A DNA stretch of 64,000 bases, taken from NCBI RefSeq assembly GCF_016735675.1, contig NZ_JAERSG010000001.1, positions 372,001 to 436,000 of the forward strand, given 5' to 3'. A program made the position numbers and the translations under genes. This DNA is from Nocardioides baculatus (lineage in GTDB: Bacteria; Actinomycetota; Actinomycetes; Propionibacteriales; Nocardioidaceae). Below are positions 1 to 8,178 of this stretch, piece by piece. Under the pieces are notes generated by a model that saw only the letters and a program-made list of their open reading frames with translations, was not told where the DNA came from and did not search any database. The number at the start of each line of letters is the position of its first letter. Positions within the stretch are counted from its first letter, which is position 1.

Positions 1-28
1 GCGCCTGACGTTTGCGAGGATCTCCCCC

Positions 29-925
29 ATGCCCGACCTCGACCTCCAGACGATCCGGCGCAGGGTGGAGCTCGGTCGGCTGCTCCTCGGCTCGGTCCTG
101 GAGTGGCTGGTGAAGGCGTACGGCGCCGGCGCGGCGCTGTCGGTGGCGCTCAGCGACTCCGAGACCACCGGCGGCAAGGTCGGTGACGCAGTCCGGGCGG
201 TGCCCAACCTCGCCGACAAGGTGCACGAGGCGCAGTACGTCATCACGCACCGCGAGGAGATCCAGTCCGCCATCACCTACCTCAACGAGCACACGCTCCC
301 GCAGGACGAGCTCCAGCGGACCGCGGACGAGAGCATGCGGACGCTGCAGTCGATCGAGTCGACGTACGACGAGGTGGGCGCGGCCCGCGACGCGCTCCAG
401 ATCGACGGCATCTCCGGAACCCTCGACAACGTCCGCGAGGCGATCGGCCACATCGGCAACGCCTACGACGGGCGGCCCGACCTCGACTCCCTGCGACAGC
501 TGGCCGAGGTGGCCGACCAGGTCGAGCCGTTCCGGCAGCAGGTGGACGTGCTGATCCCCGTCTACTACGGCAACTTCTTCACGCTGACCGACAACTTCGC
601 GGGCGACGAGATCGTCTCGACGGTCTTCGTGATGGCCCTGGCCCTCGCCGTGGCCGCCGTCGTCGGCCGGGCCGTCGGCTTCTGGGTACGCCGCGGCCGG
701 CCGGGGATCATCACGCAGCTGCTCCAGGCGCTGGGCGCGCGCGTCTACCGACCCTGGTACGTCGCCAACGTCCCCTGGGCGATCACCCCGCCGCTGTACG
801 ACGCCGCCCGCGAGCACGTCGAGGCCGAGATCCTGGCCGATCCCTCGAACCCGCTCGACGAGGATGCGCGGCGCGCCCTCGCGGCGTGGTTGGAGAGAAG
901 ACGCGGCCCCGAGTCCAGGACTTAG
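29..925 (+). CDS. Hypothetical helical membrane-associated protein
   Basis: I do not recognise the family of this 298-residue protein. The N-terminal 45 residues include a hydrophobic stretch (about residues 18-42). Residues about 45-185 are charged, helical and probably coiled-coil, and one clear membrane segment lies at about residues 198-220, followed by an Arg-rich stop-transfer region and a soluble tail. No catalytic motif is visible. The ATG at 29 has a weak purine-rich stretch (GAGGAT) upstream. It converges on the scoAB pair, with two strong palindromes between them. Being a real gene is supported by GC-rich third positions and uninterrupted length; any role is unknown. Confidence 0.8.
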   Translation: MPDLDLQTIRRRVELGRLLLGSVLEWLVKAYGAGAALSVALSDSETTGGKVGDAVRAVPNLADKVHEAQYVITHREEIQSAITYLNEHTLPQDELQRTADESMRTLQSIESTYDEVGAARDALQIDGISGTLDNVREAIGHIGNAYDGRPDLDSLRQLAEVADQVEPFRQQVDVLIPVYYGNFFTLTDNFAGDEIVSTVFVMALALAVAAVVGRAVGFWVRRGRPGIITQLLQALGARVYRPWYVANVPWAITPPLYDAAREHVEAEILADPSNPLDEDARRALAAWLERRRGPESRT

Positions 926-938
926 CACCCAAGACTCC

Positions 939-995
939 CGCTTACAGGTGGAGATCTCTACCTGTGAGCGGGCAGGTCCCCGGATATCCGGGGAC
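939..995. terminator. Two palindromes between convergent genes
   Basis: A 16-bp-arm near-perfect palindrome (939-970, with G.U wobbles) is followed by a perfect 20-bp palindrome centred on GATATC (976-995). They lie between converging coding regions and have no T-tract, as usual for high-GC actinobacterial terminators. Confidence 0.6.
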
Positions 996-1002
996 TTCCG
1001 AG

Positions 1003-1671
1003 TCAGACCAGCTCGGGCTGGGTCTTCTCGCGGACCTCGTCCTCGGTGACGCCGGGGGCGAGCTCGACGAGCCTGAGCGCCCGGTCGCCGAGGGTGCCCG
1101 ACGGGGCCACCTCGCCGGTGCTCGGGTCGATCACGTCGATGACGGCCAGGTCGGTGATGATCCGCTGCACCACGCGCTTGCCGGTGTAGGGCAGGTCGCA
1201 CTCGTCGAGGATCTTCAGCGAGCCGTCCTTGGCGGTGTGCTCCATCAGCACGATCACCCGCTTGGCGCCGTGGACCAGGTCCATCGCGCCGCCCATGCCC
1301 TTGACCATCTTCCCGGGGATCATCCAGTTCGCGATGTCGCCGGCGGCCGAGACCTGCATCGCACCGAGGATCGCGGCGTCGATCTTCCCGCCGCGGATCA
1401 TCCCGAACGACTGCGCGGAGTCGAAGAACGACGCCCCCTTGCGCAGGGTCACCGTCTCCTTCCCCGCGTTGATCAGGTCGGGGTCCTCGTCACCTTCGAA
1501 GGGGTACGCACCCACGCCGAGGATGCCGTTCTCCGACTGCAGCACCAGCTCCACGTCGTCGTCGACGTAGTTGGGCACCAGCGTCGGCAACCCGATGCCG
1601 AGGTTGACGTAGGACCCGTCCTTGAGCTCCGAGGCCGCCCGCGCGGCCATCTCCTCACGACTCCAGCTCAT
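1003..1671 (-). CDS. scoB: 3-oxoacid CoA-transferase subunit B
   Basis: Beta subunit (222 residues) of a family I CoA-transferase that moves CoA from succinyl-CoA to a 3-oxoacid such as acetoacetate, in ketone body or short-chain acid catabolism. The active-site signature SENG occurs at residues 46-49, with Glu47 expected to form the glutamyl-CoA thioester. The start at 1671 has a strong GGGAGG site, and only 1 nt separates it from the stop of the alpha subunit gene (TGA-C-ATG), so the two are translationally coupled. An upstream in-frame start would overlap scoA and is not needed. Family and subunit call are secure; the exact acyl substrate is not shown by sequence. Confidence 0.93.
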   Translation of the reverse strand: MSWSREEMAARAASELKDGSYVNLGIGLPTLVPNYVDDDVELVLQSENGILGVGAYPFEGDEDPDLINAGKETVTLRKGASFFDSAQSFGMIRGGKIDAAILGAMQVSAAGDIANWMIPGKMVKGMGGAMDLVHGAKRVIVLMEHTAKDGSLKILDECDLPYTGKRVVQRIITDLAVIDVIDPSTGEVAPSGTLGDRALRLVELAPGVTEDEVREKTQPELV

Positions 1672-1672
1672 G

Positions 1673-2512
1673 TCAGCCTCCCAGCCCGTGCGTCGCTGCG
1701 TCGTCGACGAGGGCACCCTCGGTCGAGTCGGGTCGCGGTCGCGTGGTCGTCTTCTCGATCCGCTTGTCGGCGGCCTGCTCCGGGGTCAGCGCCACCACGC
1801 GCTGGACGTACACACCCGGGGTGTGGATGTCGTTGGGGTCGAGCTCGCCGGGCTCGACCAGCTCCTCGACCTCGGCGATCGTGACCCGGCCGCACATCGC
1901 CGCGAGCGGGTTGAAGTTGCGCGAGGACTGGCGGTAGATCAGGTTGCCGTGCCGGTCGCCCTTCCAGGCGCGGACCAGGCCGAAGTCGGCGACGATCGCC
2001 TCCTCGAGGACGTACTCCTTCTCCACCACCCCATCCGAAGTGGCCGTCGCGAAGACCTTGGTCTCCTTCGGCGGCGAGGCCACGACGACGTTGCCCGCGT
2101 CGTCGTACTTCCACGGCAGGCCGCCCTCGGCGACCTGGGTGCCGACACCGGTCGCGGTGTAGAAGCCCGGGATGCCGGACCCTCCGGCGCGCATCCGCTC
2201 CGCCAGCGTGCCCTGCGGCGTCAGCTCGACCTCGAGCTCACCGGAGAGGTACTGCCGGGCGAACTCCTTGTTCTCCCCGACGTAGGACGAGATCATCCGG
2301 CGCAGCCGCTTCTCGAAGAGCAGCCGACCCAGGCCCCACTCGTCCACGCCACAGTTGTTCGAGACCGCCTCGAGGTCGGTCGTGCCGGCCTCCAGCACCG
2401 CCTCGATGAGGACCGACGGGATCCCGCACAGTCCGAATCCGCCGACCGCGAGGGTCGCACCGTCCGGGATGTCGGCCACTGCAGCGGCGGCCGAGCTGAC
2501 CACTTTGTCCAT
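1673..2512 (-). CDS. scoA: 3-oxoacid CoA-transferase subunit A
   Basis: Alpha subunit (279 residues) of the same family I CoA-transferase. The N-terminal signature with GGFG-x-CGIP (about residues 24-33) is the CoA-binding loop of this subunit. The final 30 residues (Thr/Arg/Asp-rich) extend beyond the usual end of the family. I place the start at ATG 2512 because a TAGGGT -10 box lies exactly 7 nt upstream, implying a leaderless mRNA; a GTG at 2521 is also in frame but would lie within the promoter. The gene is divergent from the first ArsA-type ATPase, sharing a roughly 100-bp promoter region, and heads the scoA-scoB operon. Confidence 0.93.
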   Translation of the reverse strand: MDKVVSSAAAAVADIPDGATLAVGGFGLCGIPSVLIEAVLEAGTTDLEAVSNNCGVDEWGLGRLLFEKRLRRMISSYVGENKEFARQYLSGELEVELTPQGTLAERMRAGGSGIPGFYTATGVGTQVAEGGLPWKYDDAGNVVVASPPKETKVFATATSDGVVEKEYVLEEAIVADFGLVRAWKGDRHGNLIYRQSSRNFNPLAAMCGRVTIAEVEELVEPGELDPNDIHTPGVYVQRVVALTPEQAADKRIEKTTTRPRPDSTEGALVDDAATHGLGG

Positions 2513-2519
2513 GCCCGGC

Positions 2520-2525
2520 ACCCTA
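2520..2525 (-). promoter_or_regulatory. -10 box of leaderless scoA transcript
   Basis: TAGGGT on the minus strand, 7 nt before ATG 2512. It fits the actinobacterial TANNNT -10 pattern with transcription starting at the start codon. Confidence 0.5.
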
Positions 2526-2600
2526 GCGGGGGTGTGAGCGCCGCCACTGTGTGGGCCGGGACCACACTTCGGCCCTCCGGATGGGTGCCCGGCCCGCCTC

Positions 2601-2606
2601 TACGCT
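2601..2606 (+). promoter_or_regulatory. -10 box of leaderless ArsA-like gene
   Basis: TACGCT, 6 nt before the GTG start at 2613, with no ribosome-binding site between. It supports the GTG start. Confidence 0.5.
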
Positions 2607-2612
2607 GGTCCC

Positions 2613-3638
2613 GTGACCGCCTACCCGGACCGCTCCCCCGACTGGCCGCAGGTCGGTCTGCACGTGGTCACCGGCAAGGGCGGCACCGGGAAGTCGACCG
2701 TGGCGGCGGCGCTCGCGCTGGCGCTGGCGACGACGGGCAAGAACGTGCTGCTGTGCGAGGTGGAGGGTCGCCAGGGCATCGCGAAGATGTTCGACGTCGA
2801 CCCGCTGCCCTACGAGGAGCGCCGCATCGCCAAGGGCGCACCGGACGAGAGCGGTCGCGCCGGCCAGGTCTTCGCGCTGCACATCGACCCGGAGTCGGCG
2901 CTGCTGGAGTACCTCGCGATGTACTACCGACTCGGTCGCGCCGGGCGGGCGCTCGACCGCTTCGGCGTCATCGACTTCGCCACGACCATCGCCCCCGGCG
3001 TGCGCGACGTGCTGCTCACCGGCAAGGTCTACGAGGCGGTGCAGCGCCCGCGCGGAGGTCGGAAGAAGGACCAGGTCCAGTACGACGCCGTGGTGCTCGA
3101 CGCGCCGCCCACCGGCCGGATCGGTCAGTTCCTCAACGTCAACTCCGAGCTCGCCGGACTCGCGAAGGTGGGCCCGGTCAAGTCGCAGGCCGACAACATC
3201 ATGAACCTCCTGCGCTCCCCGCGGACGGCCGTGCACCTGGTCACGATCCTCGAGGAGATGCCCGTGCAGGAGACCAGCGACGCGGTCGCCGAGCTGCGCG
3301 CCGCCGGGCTGCCCGTCGGCGGCGTGGTCGTGAACCTCGTGCGGCCGCAGGCCCTCAGCGCGGCCTCGCTCGCCCAGGTGCGCGACGACGCGGTCGACCT
3401 CACCGCGATCACCTCGCAGCTCACGCGCGCCAAGGTCGACGTCGACGCCGAGCTGGTCGCCTCGCTGGTCGACGAGGGCCGCGACCACGCCGTACGCCGT
3501 CAGCTCGAGGACGAGCAGCGCGCGCTCGTCGCGGCCGAGGACCTCCCGACCTACGAGCTGCCCCGGCTGGCCGCCGGCATCGACCGCGGCGCGCTGCTCG
3601 AGCTGGCCCAGCTCCTCCGTCAGCAGGGCCTGGCATGA
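2613..3638 (+). CDS. Get3/ArsA-like ATPase, first of pair
   Basis: A 341-residue P-loop ATPase of the ArsA/Get3 branch of the SIMIBI class. The deviant Walker A motif GKGGTGKST is at residues 21-29 and keeps the signature lysine (Lys22); a DAPPTGR switch-like motif follows near residue 165. Get3 proteins target tail-anchored membrane proteins and ArsA proteins drive anion pumps. The mycobacterial relatives Rv3679/Rv3680 sit in the same place next to whiB4 and ponA2, so this is most likely the Rv3679 counterpart and not an arsenite pump; there is no arsB or arsR here. The stop overlaps the start of the second ATPase, so a heteromeric complex is likely. The GTG start is supported by a -10 box 6 nt upstream. 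Confidence 0.9.
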   Translation: MTAYPDRSPDWPQVGLHVVTGKGGTGKSTVAAALALALATTGKNVLLCEVEGRQGIAKMFDVDPLPYEERRIAKGAPDESGRAGQVFALHIDPESALLEYLAMYYRLGRAGRALDRFGVIDFATTIAPGVRDVLLTGKVYEAVQRPRGGRKKDQVQYDAVVLDAPPTGRIGQFLNVNSELAGLAKVGPVKSQADNIMNLLRSPRTAVHLVTILEEMPVQETSDAVAELRAAGLPVGGVVVNLVRPQALSAASLAQVRDDAVDLTAITSQLTRAKVDVDAELVASLVDEGRDHAVRRQLEDEQRALVAAEDLPTYELPRLAAGIDRGALLELAQLLRQQGLA

Positions 3639-4795
3639 CGCCCGCCCGACGCCACGGAGGTCGACCAGTGCCAGTTCTGGACGTCGATGCGCTCCTCGAC
3701 GACCGCGGCACCGAGATCATCGTGTGCTGCGGCTCGGGCGGGGTGGGCAAGACCACCACGTCGGCGGCGCTCGCCCTGCGGGCGGCCGAGCGGGGGCGCA
3801 AGGTCGTCGTGCTGACGATCGACCCGGCGCGCCGGCTCGCGCAGTCGATGGGCATCGAGAAGCTCGACAACACGCCGCGGCCGGTGGCCGGCATCGAGGC
3901 CTCCGGGGACGGCGCCCTCGACGCGATGATGCTCGACATGAAGCGCACCTTCGACGAGGTGGTGGAGAGCCAGGCCACCCCGGAGAAGGCGAAGCAGATC
4001 CTGGAGAACCCCTTCTACATCGCTCTGTCGAGCTCCTTCGCCGGCACCCAGGAGTACATGGCGATGGAGAAGCTCGGCCAGCTCCACCGCGAGGCGCTCG
4101 GTCAGGGCACCTACGACCTCATCGTCGTCGACACGCCCCCGTCACGGTCCGCCCTGGACTTCCTCGACGCCCCGGAACGGCTCTCCAGCTTCCTCGACGG
4201 CCGGCTGATCCGCCTGCTCGTGGCGCCGGCGCGCGGTCCGGCACGGCTGATGACGGCCGGGCTGTCGGTCGTCACGAATGCCCTCGGCAAGATCCTGGGT
4301 GGCCAGATGCTGCGCGACGTCCAGACCTTCGTCACCGCGCTCGACACCCTCTTCGGGAGCTTCCGGCAGCGGGCGGAGAAGACGTTCGCCCTGCTGCAGG
4401 CAGACGGGACCGCGTTCATCGTGGTCGCGGCTCCCGAGCCCGACGCGCTCCGCGAGGCGGCGTACTTCGTGGACCGGCTCACCGACGACGACATGCCGCT
4501 GGCCGGCCTCGTGATCAACCGGGCCAGCCCGTCGGCACGCACGGAGCTGTCGGCCGAGGAGGCGATCGCCGCGGCGGACCGGCTGCGCGCCCAGGACTCG
4601 TCGTCGCTGACCGCGGGCCTGCTGCAGCTGCACGCCGATCGGGTCCGCATCGTCGAGCGCGAGCAGCGCCTGCGTGAGCGGTTCGCGGCCTCGCACCCGC
4701 AGGTGCCGACGACGGTCGTGCCGGCCATGGCCGGCGACGTCCACGACCTCGACGGCCTCCGGGAGATCGGCCGAAAGCTGGCCGACGAGGAGTGA
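3635..4795 (+). CDS. Get3/ArsA-like ATPase, second of pair
   Basis: Second ArsA/Get3-like ATPase (386 residues from ATG 3635), overlapping the previous stop in an ATGA arrangement. The Walker A region at residues 33-41 reads GSGGVGKTT, so the signature lysine typical of the deviant Walker A is a serine, while the catalytic P-loop Lys and Thr remain. A DTPPSR switch motif follows. An alternative GTG start at 3668 has an ideal GGAGG site 7 nt upstream and would give 375 residues; either is plausible. By gene order it matches mycobacterial Rv3680. The two ATPases probably form one complex in which only the first has the full nucleotide-dimerisation motif. Confidence 0.88.
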   Translation: MTPARRHGGRPVPVLDVDALLDDRGTEIIVCCGSGGVGKTTTSAALALRAAERGRKVVVLTIDPARRLAQSMGIEKLDNTPRPVAGIEASGDGALDAMMLDMKRTFDEVVESQATPEKAKQILENPFYIALSSSFAGTQEYMAMEKLGQLHREALGQGTYDLIVVDTPPSRSALDFLDAPERLSSFLDGRLIRLLVAPARGPARLMTAGLSVVTNALGKILGGQMLRDVQTFVTALDTLFGSFRQRAEKTFALLQADGTAFIVVAAPEPDALREAAYFVDRLTDDDMPLAGLVINRASPSARTELSAEEAIAAADRLRAQDSSSLTAGLLQLHADRVRIVEREQRLRERFAASHPQVPTTVVPAMAGDVHDLDGLREIGRKLADEE

Positions 4796-4802
4796 TCCGA
4801 TG

Positions 4803-4827
4803 CCCGCTCGTACCCCGCACGAGCGGG
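4803..4827. terminator. Hairpin between ATPase gene and whiB
   Basis: 9-bp perfect stem CCCGCTCGT/ACGAGCGGG with a 7-nt loop, between converging genes. It can serve either strand. Confidence 0.6.
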
Positions 4828-4845
4828 TAAGGGATCCGTCGGAGG

Positions 4846-5139
4846 TCAGACCGAGACGCTCGGGGCCTCGACCTTGGTGCGGGCGGTCTCGAGGATCGAG
4901 CGCCACGACGAGTCGGGACGACGGCGGAGCAGCGCACGGCGCTCACGCTCGGTCATGCCGCCCCAGACACCCCACTCGATCTGGTTGTCCAGAGCCTCGG
5001 CCAGGCACTCGGTCCGCACGGGGCAACCCGCGCAGACCTGCTTGGCCTTGTTCTGCTCCGCTCCGCGCACGAAGAGTGCGTCCGGCGTGTCCGCCTTGCA
5101 AGCGGCGCGCGATGCCCAGTCCTCAACCCACATAGTCAT
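4846..5139 (-). CDS. whiB4: WhiB-family Fe-S regulator, WhiB4-like
   Basis: A 97-residue WhiB-type protein with the four cluster-binding cysteines (Cys14, Cys36, Cys39, Cys45, spacing C-x2-C-x5-C), the G-V-W-G-G turn at 57-61 and a basic C-terminal region. Such proteins bind a 4Fe-4S cluster that senses O2 or NO and act on transcription. The WhiB4 name rests on the neighbourhood: two Get3-like ATPases on one side and a PonA2-type PBP on the other, as in mycobacteria. It is divergent from ponA2 across 188 bp of non-coding, comparatively AT-rich sequence that should hold both promoters. Start codons at 5139 and 5133 are both possible. Confidence 0.92.
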   Translation of the reverse strand: MTMWVEDWASRAACKADTPDALFVRGAEQNKAKQVCAGCPVRTECLAEALDNQIEWGVWGGMTERERRALLRRRPDSSWRSILETARTKVEAPSVSV

Positions 5140-5289
5140 TCCCCACGATCAATGGAGCCCGGTCAGCCGCCCCCATAGCGGCCATCCCGATCTCGAGTAG
5201 AAAAGTAAACGACCTGGCCCCGGTCCAGACAGGGGCCGAGTGGCTCAATTCGCATAGTCCGATGTGACTATTCGGCTGCGCGAGTGGAA

Positions 5290-5320
5290 TTGAGGGTGGT
5301 AGGCCCTCCCCCCGTACTCT
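5290..5320 (+). promoter_or_regulatory. Putative leaderless promoter of ponA2
   Basis: TACTCT at 5315-5320 lies 7 nt before ATG 5328, and a TTGAGG -35-like element is at 5290-5295 (19-bp spacer). No ribosome-binding site is present. Confidence 0.45.
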
Positions 5321-5327
5321 GGTGCCC

Positions 5328-7688
5328 ATGTCCTCCCGTACGCCGTCGCCCGCCAGGCGCCCCCAGGGGCGCCCGAACGCCGGACGCATCGCCTCGCACC
5401 TCGCCGTGATGGGCGCCGTCGCGGTGGTCATGGGCGTCCTCATCGCCTGCCTCGCCATCCCGTTCGCGGGCCTGGTCGGCGTGGCCGCGAAGGACGTCAG
5501 CAAGGGCATGGTCAACCTCCCGGAGTCGCTCGAGGCCAAGGACCTGTCGCAGAAGACGCGGATCTACGACGTCAACGGCAACCTCATCGCCTCGCTCTAC
5601 GACCAGAACCGGATCAACGTCCCGCTCACCTCCATCTCGCGCCCGATGGTGAAGTCCATCGTCGCGATCGAGGACTACCGCTTCTACGACCACGGCGCGC
5701 TCGACCTCAAGGGGACGCTCCGCGCCTTCGTCACCAACCAGGCCAACGGCGGCTCGGTCCAGGGTGGCTCGTCGATCACCCAGCAGATGGTGAAGCAGAC
5801 GCTGCTCTACCAGGCGGAGAGCGACGAGGAGCGCAAGGCCGCGACCGAGGAGACCTACGCCCGCAAGATCCGCGAGCTGCGCTACGCCATCGCCTTCGAG
5901 AAGAACCACAGCAAGGACTGGATCCTCGAGCGCTACCTCAACATCGCCTACTTCGGCGACGGCGCCTTCGGCGTCCAGGCGGCTGCGAAGCACTTCTTCT
6001 CCAAGAACGCCAGCAAGCTCAACCTGCTGGAGTCGGCCACGCTTGCGGGTCTGGTCAAGAACCCGGTCGGCTACGACCCGATCGACAACCCCGACCGCGC
6101 CGAGAGCCGCCGCAACGTCGTCCTCGACCGCCTCGCCCAGCTCGGCGTGGTCACCGAGAAGAAGGCCGAGCGCCTCAAGGGCGTCCCCCTCGAGGAGACC
6201 CTCAAGGTCACCGACGCCGCCAACGGCTGCCAGCAGTCGCAGGCTCCGTTCTTCTGCGACTACGTGCGCAACTACCTGCTCAAGGACCCGGTGCTCGGCG
6301 ACACCCCCAAGGAGCGCCTCCGCACGCTCAACAACGGTGGCCTCAAGATCTACACGACCATCGACCTCGACATGCAGAAGGCCGCCGACCAGTCCGTCGC
6401 CGCCCACGTCTACCAGACCGACCAGGCCATCGGCGGCCTGGCGATGGTCGAGCCCGGCACCGGCGACGTACGCGCGCTGGCGCAGTCGCGCCCGATGGGC
6501 CAGGACAAGGCCGCCGGTGAGACCGCCATCAACTACACAGTCCCGAAGAAGTACGGCGCCGCCAACGGCTTCCAGGCCGGCTCGACGTTCAAGGTCTTCG
6601 TCCTCGCCACCGCGATCAACCAGGGCATCCCGCTGAGCACCACGATCAACTCGCCGCAGGAGATGCACATCGACGACGAGGAGTTCGAGAACTGCGACGG
6701 CCCCTACGCCGGCGACGGCATGGGCTGGGACGTCAAGAACTCCACCGGGTTCGGCTCCTACGACCTCTACTCCGGCACCCAGAACTCGGTGAACACCTTC
6801 TTCGCCCAGCTGGAGGTGGAGACCGGCATGTGCGAGCCGCTCCAGCTCGCGAAGGACATGGGCGTCAAGGTCCCGCTCGCCCAGAAGGTCCCGTCGTGGA
6901 TCCTCGGCGTGTCCGACTCCAACCCGCTCGAGATGGCCCAGGCCTACGCCACCTTCGCGGCGCGTGGGCTCCACTGCGACCCGCGACCCGTGACCAAGGT
7001 GCTGGACTCGCAGAACCAGCCGCTCAAGGAGTACTCGACCCAGTGCGAGCAGGTCATGCCGGGCGCCACCGCCGATGCCGTCAACGACATCCTGCGCGGT
7101 GTCATGGAGCCCGGCGGCTTCGGGCAGAACCTCGCCATCGACAAGCCGTCGGCCGGCAAGACCGGTACGACGACCAGCGGCCGCTCGGTGTGGTTCGTCG
7201 GCTACACCCCGGCGATCTCCGCCGCGGCGATGATCGCCGGCGCCGACGCGCAGGGCCAGTGGCTCGAGCTGGGCGGCCAGAGCGTGGGCGGACAGATCAT
7301 CTACGAGGCGTCCGGCTCGGGCTACGCAGGCCCGATCTGGGGTGACGCGATGGCGGCGATCTCCGCCAAGCTCCCCTCCGAGGACTTCCAGGCACCGCCC
7401 GGCGACGAGATCGCCGGGGTGCTGACCCTGGTCCCCGAGGTGACGGGTCAGTCCGTCGAGGCGGCGACCGCGGCCATCGAGAACGCCGGGTTCACCGTCG
7501 TCGACGGCGGCCAGGTCAACTCCGAGGTCGGCGAGGGCCTCGTCGCCTCCACCTCACCCGTCGCGGGCACGTCGTTGAGCAGCGGCGACACCGTCACGAT
7601 CTACACCTCGACCGGCTACGTCCCGCCGCCGCCGAAGGGCAACGGCGGCAAGGGGAAGGGCAAGGGCGGCGGCAGGGGCAACCGCTAG
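5328..7688 (+). CDS. ponA2: Bifunctional class A penicillin-binding protein with PASTA domain
   Basis: Peptidoglycan synthase of 786 residues. It has a short basic cytoplasmic tail and one membrane anchor (about residues 25-50). A GT51 glycosyltransferase domain follows, with the E-D-Y-R-F-Y-D-H-G motif near 113 and QGGSSITQQ soon after. The transpeptidase domain has STFK (catalytic Ser about 419), SVN, and KTG near 610. One PASTA repeat (about 706-768) and a Gly/Lys/Arg-rich tail end the protein. It polymerises and cross-links peptidoglycan outside the membrane. Divergence from whiB4 and the single PASTA domain match mycobacterial PonA2. The ATG start is supported by a -10 box 7 nt upstream; a GTG at 5322 is in frame. 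It converges on yqeY with only 5 bp between stops. Confidence 0.95.
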   Translation: MSSRTPSPARRPQGRPNAGRIASHLAVMGAVAVVMGVLIACLAIPFAGLVGVAAKDVSKGMVNLPESLEAKDLSQKTRIYDVNGNLIASLYDQNRINVPLTSISRPMVKSIVAIEDYRFYDHGALDLKGTLRAFVTNQANGGSVQGGSSITQQMVKQTLLYQAESDEERKAATEETYARKIRELRYAIAFEKNHSKDWILERYLNIAYFGDGAFGVQAAAKHFFSKNASKLNLLESATLAGLVKNPVGYDPIDNPDRAESRRNVVLDRLAQLGVVTEKKAERLKGVPLEETLKVTDAANGCQQSQAPFFCDYVRNYLLKDPVLGDTPKERLRTLNNGGLKIYTTIDLDMQKAADQSVAAHVYQTDQAIGGLAMVEPGTGDVRALAQSRPMGQDKAAGETAINYTVPKKYGAANGFQAGSTFKVFVLATAINQGIPLSTTINSPQEMHIDDEEFENCDGPYAGDGMGWDVKNSTGFGSYDLYSGTQNSVNTFFAQLEVETGMCEPLQLAKDMGVKVPLAQKVPSWILGVSDSNPLEMAQAYATFAARGLHCDPRPVTKVLDSQNQPLKEYSTQCEQVMPGATADAVNDILRGVMEPGGFGQNLAIDKPSAGKTGTTTSGRSVWFVGYTPAISAAAMIAGADAQGQWLELGGQSVGGQIIYEASGSGYAGPIWGDAMAAISAKLPSEDFQAPPGDEIAGVLTLVPEVTGQSVEAATAAIENAGFTVVDGGQVNSEVGEGLVASTSPVAGTSLSSGDTVTIYTSTGYVPPPPKGNGGKGKGKGGGRGNR

Positions 7689-7693
7689 GCGGA

Positions 7694-8152
7694 TCAGCCG
7701 AGCTGCTTGCGCACCTCGGCGGCGACCGCGCCGCCGTCGGCGCGACCCTTGACCTGGGGCGTCACGACGCCCATCACCTTGCCCATCGCGCGCATCCCCT
7801 CCTCGGCGGCGCCCGTCCGGGTGATCGCGGCCGACACGAGCTCGGAGATCTCGGCGTCGGTCAGCGGCGTCGGGAGGTACTCCGCGATGACCTCGCCCTC
7901 GGCGGCCTCCTTGGCCGCCATCTCCTCGCGACCGCCCTCGGCGAAGGCGGTGGCTGCCTCGCGGCGCCGCTTGGCCTCGCTCGACAGCACGCCGAGGATG
8001 TCGTCGTCGGTGAGCTCGCGGGCCTCCTTGCCGGCGACCTCCGCGTTGGTGATGGAGGTCAGCACCATCCGCAGGGTCGAGGAGCGCACCTCGTCACGCG
8101 CCTTGATGGCGGTGGTGAGGTCGGCGCGGAGACGGTCCTTCAGAGCACTCAT
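7694..8152 (-). CDS. GatB/YqeY domain protein
   Basis: A 152-residue, all-helical protein of the YqeY family, homologous to the tail domain of the GatB amidotransferase subunit. The family sequence is clear, including the E-Y-L-P motif near residue 98 and the conserved G-x-V-M-G near 128. The family may bind tRNA, but its cellular job is not established. The start at 8152 is preferred: a CACAAT -10-like box lies 7 nt upstream, although an ATG three codons earlier is in frame. It is divergent from the phosphoesterase gene with 26 bp between start codons, so the promoters overlap. Confidence 0.9.
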   Translation of the reverse strand: MSALKDRLRADLTTAIKARDEVRSSTLRMVLTSITNAEVAGKEARELTDDDILGVLSSEAKRRREAATAFAEGGREEMAAKEAAEGEVIAEYLPTPLTDAEISELVSAAITRTGAAEEGMRAMGKVMGVVTPQVKGRADGGAVAAEVRKQLG

Positions 8153-8159
8153 GCACACC

Positions 8160-8165
8160 ATTGTG
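8160..8165 (-). promoter_or_regulatory. -10-like box of yqeY-type gene
   Basis: CACAAT on the minus strand, 7 nt before ATG 8152. It is weaker than the other leaderless boxes because the first T is replaced. Confidence 0.35.
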
Positions 8166-8178
8166 GCAGCCTTGGCGA

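Noticed and set aside
1622-3634. Long plus-strand frame opposite scoAB leading into the second ATPase gene
   Set aside because: It is a shadow frame; similarity to a real family begins only at about 3635-3668.
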